DNA of 64,000 nucleotides, from the NCBI GenBank assembly GCA_028583605.1, contig CM053329.1, forward strand, positions 14,500,369 to 14,564,368, read 5' to 3'. The notes under the pieces were generated by a model. That model saw only the letters and a list, made by a program, of their open reading frames with translations, did no database searches and was not told the origin of the DNA. Positions 60,562 to 64,000 of the stretch are shown in pieces (position 1 is the stretch's first letter; every line of letters starts with the position of its first letter). The DNA is from Dastarcus helophoroides (lineage: Eukaryota; Arthropoda; Insecta; Coleoptera; Bothrideridae). The position numbers and the translations under genes were made by a program.

Positions 60562-60949
60562 TTCTCTAATGCACAGACCAATAGGTTTGAACATTTATTA
60601 GATTCGAAGTTTGGAAACCAAATACCGGTTTCGATCTTGTTAGATCTCGTCAGTTTGGTATATCCAACTCGAATGCTAATAAATGTTCCGACAAGTAAGT
60701 ACTAAAACATTCACAGGCGTCAAGCGAGTGACTCTTTAGTACTACCACCTATTGGTCCATAGCCAACAATGTCGTATGCAAGAAGAATGCAACCTAGACT
60801 ACATTATAGAATCCTTGTCTTCTGGGAACTCTCCTAGAGAGCAACCTCTTCGCTAGGTGGCAGTGTTTCAACTGTTGGTAGTTCAGCTACCTATGATTCA
60901 CGCCTGGAGGGCTGCATGAATTTGTAGTCTAGGTTGCATTCTTCTTGCA
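60562..60949 (-). mobile_element. Family A element with inverted arm and 12-bp target duplication
   Basis: The same design as the 46.6-kb copy: minus-sense body with hammerhead (60562-60812), then plus-sense arm (AGAATCCTTGTCTTCTGGGA from 60808) to TTGCA. A perfect 12-bp duplication, TTTTATTTCGAA, lies at 60550-60561 and 60950-60961. It inserted into the satellite of E2. Small deletions distinguish it from the 46.6-kb copy. Confidence 0.9.
60617..60660 (-). ncRNA. Hammerhead ribozyme, type I (family A copy 4, canonical)
   Basis: Identical core to copy 3: CTGACGA, stem II GATCT-AACA-AGATC, GAAA, stem III ACC/GGT, then A and TTTGG. The outer stem is also preserved. Confidence 0.92.
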
Positions 60950-61719
60950 TTTTATTTCGAACTAAATTCATATATTTTCAAATCTCAAAATCAATTTTGT
61001 TTCTTAAAATTTGACTTTCTCTGGGAAACTTTGACCTTTTAAAATTCAGTACTTTCCTGGAAACTGGACGTTGTATCGACATTTTCTTTTCTTTCGAAAT
61101 TATTTTACCAATTTTCTCAAAATTTGATTTATCTGAAAATTTGGAGTTTTTTTATTTTAATTCGTCTTGCTCTCGAAATTTAAATTTATTCTCAAAATTT
61201 AACTTTCTCTGAAACATTACAAAATTTTCTTCTTCTTTGAAAAATTTCAACTTCTGAGAAAGTTCGACAATTTTTTTAAAATTTTTAATTTATTACAATT
61301 TCTCTATTCGAAATTTTACAATTTTTCACAAAATTTAAATTTGTCTAAACATGTCAGGTTTTTAAATTTGTTCTGCGAATTTCAATCTATTGTCAACATT
61401 TTTCAAAAATTTTGCGTTTTTTAAGAACTTTTGACACATTCTTTTTTTTTTGAAATCTTTTTATTTCAAAATTAGGCTTTTTCTGGAAATTTCAACGTTT
61501 ATTTTGAACGAAATTCATCCATTTTTAAATACCAAAATTTGATTTTTTTTCTTAAAATTTGACTTTCTCTGGGAAATTTTGACCTTCTTTTAAAATTTAA
61601 TACTTTTCTCGAAACTGGAAGTTTTATCGACATTTTCTTTTCTTTCGAAATTATTTTACCAATTTTCTCAAAATTCGAATTTATTAGAAAATTTGGATTT
61701 TTTTAAATCGTCTTAAAAA

Positions 61720-61822
61720 ATTGAAATACAAAACTTGTTCCCTGAAACCAAGAAAGATTAAAAAACACAATGAAGGTTGCTCTAACGTGTTTTGAGAGCC
61801 AAGCTATCATCTTCAGAGAGAA
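61720..61822 (-). mobile_element. Family B left arm
   Basis: AAATTGAAATACAAAACTTG through ACCAAGAAAGATTAAAAAAC to an inverted ribozyme-like core (minus strand CTGAAGATGATAGC...CTCAAAACACG, GAAA lost). No right arm. It interrupts the 553-bp satellite. Confidence 0.75.
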
Positions 61823-62505
61823 AATCAAAAAAGAAAAAAGGGAGTGCTCTTTCAGAATTTTAACCTACTTTCGAAATTCCAACTTTTTCATAATTTGAAC
61901 GTTTTTACAATATTTGACTTTCTTGAAAATTTCGAATATTCTAAAAATTTTGAGTTCTGAATATTTCGACCCTTAGAAATCCTGACAACAAAATTACGAC
62001 TGAACTTATTGGTTTATTTTTCCTAAAATTTGACTTTATTCTTCTTTGAAAAACTTCGACATTTATAAAGTTTGACAATTTTTTTAAGCTTCCTCTTTAT
62101 TTTTACAATGTCTTTGTCTTTTTTTGATTTTTACAGTTACTGAAAAAATTCAAATTGTCTAAAAATTTCAGTTTTTAAATTTATTCTGGGTTTCAATTTA
62201 TTGTGAAAATCCGGACGTTTTTTTTTTCTAAAATTTTACCTTTTTTGGGATCTTTTGATAAATTCATCTTTTTCGAAATTTTCAGCTCTTTCTAAATTTT
62301 TTCGAAATTTTTCGCTCTTTCTAAATTTTTTCGAAATCTATTCTTTTTCTTAATTTTTTCGAAGTCTCTTTATCTCAGTTTTTTCAAAATCTCTTCCTTT
62401 TTCTTGAAATTCTTGAAATTGAGCTTTTTCTTGATATTTCAGGTTTTATTTTAAACTTTGATATTTGCTGTTTCTGTAAATTTAGATTTTTTTTTCACAA
62501 AAGTA

Positions 62506-62631
62506 GAAATACAAATCTTGGCTACCGAAACGCGTTAGAGCAAGCTCTGTTATGTTTTTTAATCTTTCTTGGTTTGAGGGGTCAAGATTTGTATTTTAAT
62601 TTTTAAAGATAGCCAAGGACCAGTCCATTCA
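62506..62631 (+). mobile_element. Family B element, right arm
   Basis: Starts with a few bases of left arm, then CTTGGCTACCGAAACGCG, GTTATGTTTTTTAATC, CTTGGTTTGAGGGGTC and the end GGACCAGTCCATTC. Flanks TTCACAAAAGTA (62494-62505) and ATCGCAAAAGTA (62632-62643) match at 10 of 12. Confidence 0.75.
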
Positions 62632-62929
62632 ATCGCAAAAGTAATTCAAATTTTTTTCATGAAATTTCAAGGCTGTAGAAAATTTACAAATAAAGAAGTA
62701 AAACCATGGGAAGATTTTTTTTTAGAAATTTCGACTTTCCAAATTGATCTTTTTCTAGAAATTTTAAAATTTACTTCTTTTTTTAAATGTTAATACAAAT
62801 CAGTCAAAAATTTTCGAAAAACACTTCTTGAAATCATAATTTTTTTATCACAATTTAAGCAAAATGTGAGAATTCCTAGAAAATTATTTTTGGAAATTTC
62901 GACTTCTGTAGATCGCTTGTTTAATGAGT

Positions 62930-63363
62930 ACTCATTTTCCGAGTGTCTTTCCATTCAAGCTTTTTAGAGGAATTTAAGGAGCAGCAATTGTCTTTTAAAA
63001 GAGCCACCTGCGGCTCGCGAGTCGCGGTTTGCCGACCCCTGAGCTAGTCTATTTAATACGAGATCTCGTAGATCGTAGATCTCTAACACTGACTGATAGA
63101 CAACGCACAGCCTAAACAGGTGCGTCTGGAAGCATATTTCACACAGGTGTTCTCCTTAATACGTAGGAGAGCACTATGCACAGAACATATGCACTAAGAG
63201 AGGATTTTTCAAATTCAGTAGGTCACTTGTTTAATGAGTATTTATTTCTGCGTGTCTGTCCACTCTAACTGTTATTTATTTACTTTTTAGGGGAATTTAA
63301 AGAGCCGCCATTGCCTTTTATAGAGCCGCATGCGGCTCGCGAGCCTCGGTCTGCCGACCCTTG
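62930..63363 (+). repeat. Duplicated E2 right end
   Basis: GCTTGTTTAATGAGTACTCA to GCGGCTCGCGAGTCGCGG and TTTGCCGACCCCTG at 62910-63042 is repeated at 63225-63360 (GTCACTTGTTTAATGAGTAT to GCGGCTCGCGAGCC). About 180 bp between them contain a GTGCGTTGTCTATCAGTCAG motif (minus strand, about 63095) also seen at 33089. Confidence 0.78.
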
Positions 63364-63372
63364 CTCTAGTAG

Positions 63373-63840
63373 ATTGGGTTAAATGATGATTTTATAAAAT
63401 TAGACTAGGTACTGCCGATTAAACATAACGTTCTCATGATTAAATTAGTTTGGATACAAGCGATAAAATCTACGTTATTAGTTATGCACACATTTAAAGA
63501 GTTCGTGTAGGTTGCAGAATGATTTTGTTCAAATTAGTTGATACGATCATGTGCATGTGGATCTTCCCTAATAACACTGGTCAACTCTGATTTTGTCACA
63601 CGAACTTTGGTAGGTTCGTATTTGGATTACCTACCTCCATCATGAAACCGCCCTTATATTTTTGCCATCACCGCCAGTTTTCTCGTGACAAGGTAAAATT
63701 TATTTTTGGAAATTTAGTCTACCCAAATCCTGTTCGTTTTTATTTGGGTCCATATATGACTTATATCTTAAAAAATTTGTCAGAAATGATACATAATATT
63801 ATAATCATATCAATTCTTCGTTTAAAGTCTTTTTTATCAT
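63373..63840. other. Unique sequence, no gene recognised
   Basis: Ordinary DNA right of E2 leading into the fragment at 63852. Confidence 0.5.
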
Positions 63841-63851
63841 TAAAATTTGGG

Positions 63852-64000
63852 TACTTTTTATGTGAATGGGACACCAGAGATGAAAAAAGATCACAATTAA
63901 ATAAAGTTTGCCCTGCACTCGAATCTTTAATTTGTAAATGGAAAACTGTAAAGCATTTACACTTGTAAAGCTCTCTGGTATATTTCTACCACCACTTCAT
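63852..64000 (+). pseudogene. Decayed fragment resembling a repeated arthropod protein family (FLCEWD motif)
   Basis: The frame contains YFLCEWDTRDEKRSQLNK (from 63852) and further on, shifted by +2 from 63968, KLSGIFLPPLH at the window edge. From memory, an uncharacterised multi-copy arthropod protein family has a CCFLCEWDSRD block followed by an IFLPPLHIKLGL block at similar spacing. A stop (63966-63968) and a frameshift separate the two pieces here. The function of that family is not known to me. The window ends inside the fragment. Confidence 0.45.

Larger units (their letters stand above)
60050..62480 (+). repeat. Satellite with about 553-bp unit (inside E2), same family as in E1
   Basis: The block CATTTTCTTTTCTTTCGAAA, followed by TTATTTTACCAATT, occurs near 60127, 61078 and 61630. 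The last two are 553 bp apart. The first pair is 951 bp apart but contains the 400-bp family A insertion. This is the reverse complement of the 550-bp unit in E1. Confidence 0.85.
57014..63363 (+). mobile_element. hAT-like satellite-carrying element E2
   Basis: The left end GAGGGGTCGGCAAAC and right end GTCTGCCGACCCTTG are inverted copies of each other, and both sides carry CTCTAGTA (57006-57013 and 63364-63371), a perfect 8-bp target duplication; one more base also matches. Sub-terminal GAGCCGCATGCGGCTCGCGAGCC-like sequence (63332-63350 region) is typical of hAT ends. The interior is satellite in plus polarity, a 716-bp tandem repeat, and three later insertions of families A and B. No transposase. 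It is the opposite-orientation relative of E1. Confidence 0.8.

Noticed and set aside
57652..63042. Independent inner hAT element between the second left end and the first right end
   Set aside because: The flanks (ACTTTTTGA and AGCTAGTC) do not match, whereas the outer pair has a perfect 8-bp duplication. The inner ends are better explained as duplicated termini.

Overview
This is a eukaryotic, AT-rich, repeat-dominated window. It most resembles intergenic or intronic DNA of an arthropod, probably an insect. The evidence is the insect-type DUF4817/DDE transposase, TA-flanked mariner-like elements, LINE tails of insect type, tRNA-like SINE heads, solo-LTR-like repeats and very large degenerate satellite arrays. 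I see no intact host protein-coding gene. The long open frames are read-throughs of microsatellites or of A/T satellite arrays. The only convincing coding sequences are a mariner-type transposase broken by one in-frame stop (44588-45658), two decayed LINE reverse-transcriptase tails (about 18531-18890 and 34875-35262) and a decayed fragment at the right edge (63852-64000).

Layout. 1-5190: unique sequence, then a degenerate satellite array with a hammerhead-ribozyme insertion (3592-3857). 5190-10110: a TA-flanked non-autonomous mariner-like element (5296-6414), a 310-bp tandem repeat that includes its right end, then about 2 kb of CAGATAGA-type microsatellite. 10111-12230: unique sequence with short mobile elements. 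12230-17170: satellite array holding a 320-bp CT microsatellite. 17171-22300: AT-rich and unique sequence with a hAT-like end, a tRNA-like SINE head and a LINE tail. 22300-29000: satellite arrays that change polarity near 24.4 kb. 29000-35640: unique sequence with many small insertions. 35649-39510 and 57014-63363: two hAT-like elements in opposite orientation whose interiors are the satellite array. 39800-43260: unique sequence, LTR-like repeats and small insertions. 43265-47008: ribozyme repeats and the mariner. 47020-55720: satellite arrays, interrupted by an LTR that is split by a 2.17-kb palindromic element. 55720-57005 and 63373-64000: unique sequence.

The most interesting content is a group of small repeats carrying hammerhead self-cleaving ribozyme motifs. 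Family A (3592-3857, 43265-43800, 46590-47008, 60562-60949, plus decayed copies) has a fully canonical type I hammerhead core. It occurs once as a 376-bp head-to-tail repeat and twice with an inverted arm, and three copies are bounded by perfect 12-bp target duplications. Family B (14 copies) consists of roughly 140-bp arms, often paired as inverted repeats. It carries a hammerhead-like core with one extra nucleotide, and eight copies have 11-14-bp target duplications. The shared duplication length suggests that A and B use the same insertion machinery. Hammerheads, tandem and inverted terminal repeats and variable architecture together recall non-autonomous Penelope-like elements or retrozymes, but no reverse transcriptase or GIY-YIG endonuclease of that type is present in the window.

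The second main point is that at least two of the A/T satellite arrays (core unit about 20 bp, with higher-order periods of about 320, 550 and 834 bp elsewhere) sit inside hAT-like elements with target duplications. This would explain why such arrays are dispersed and flip orientation.
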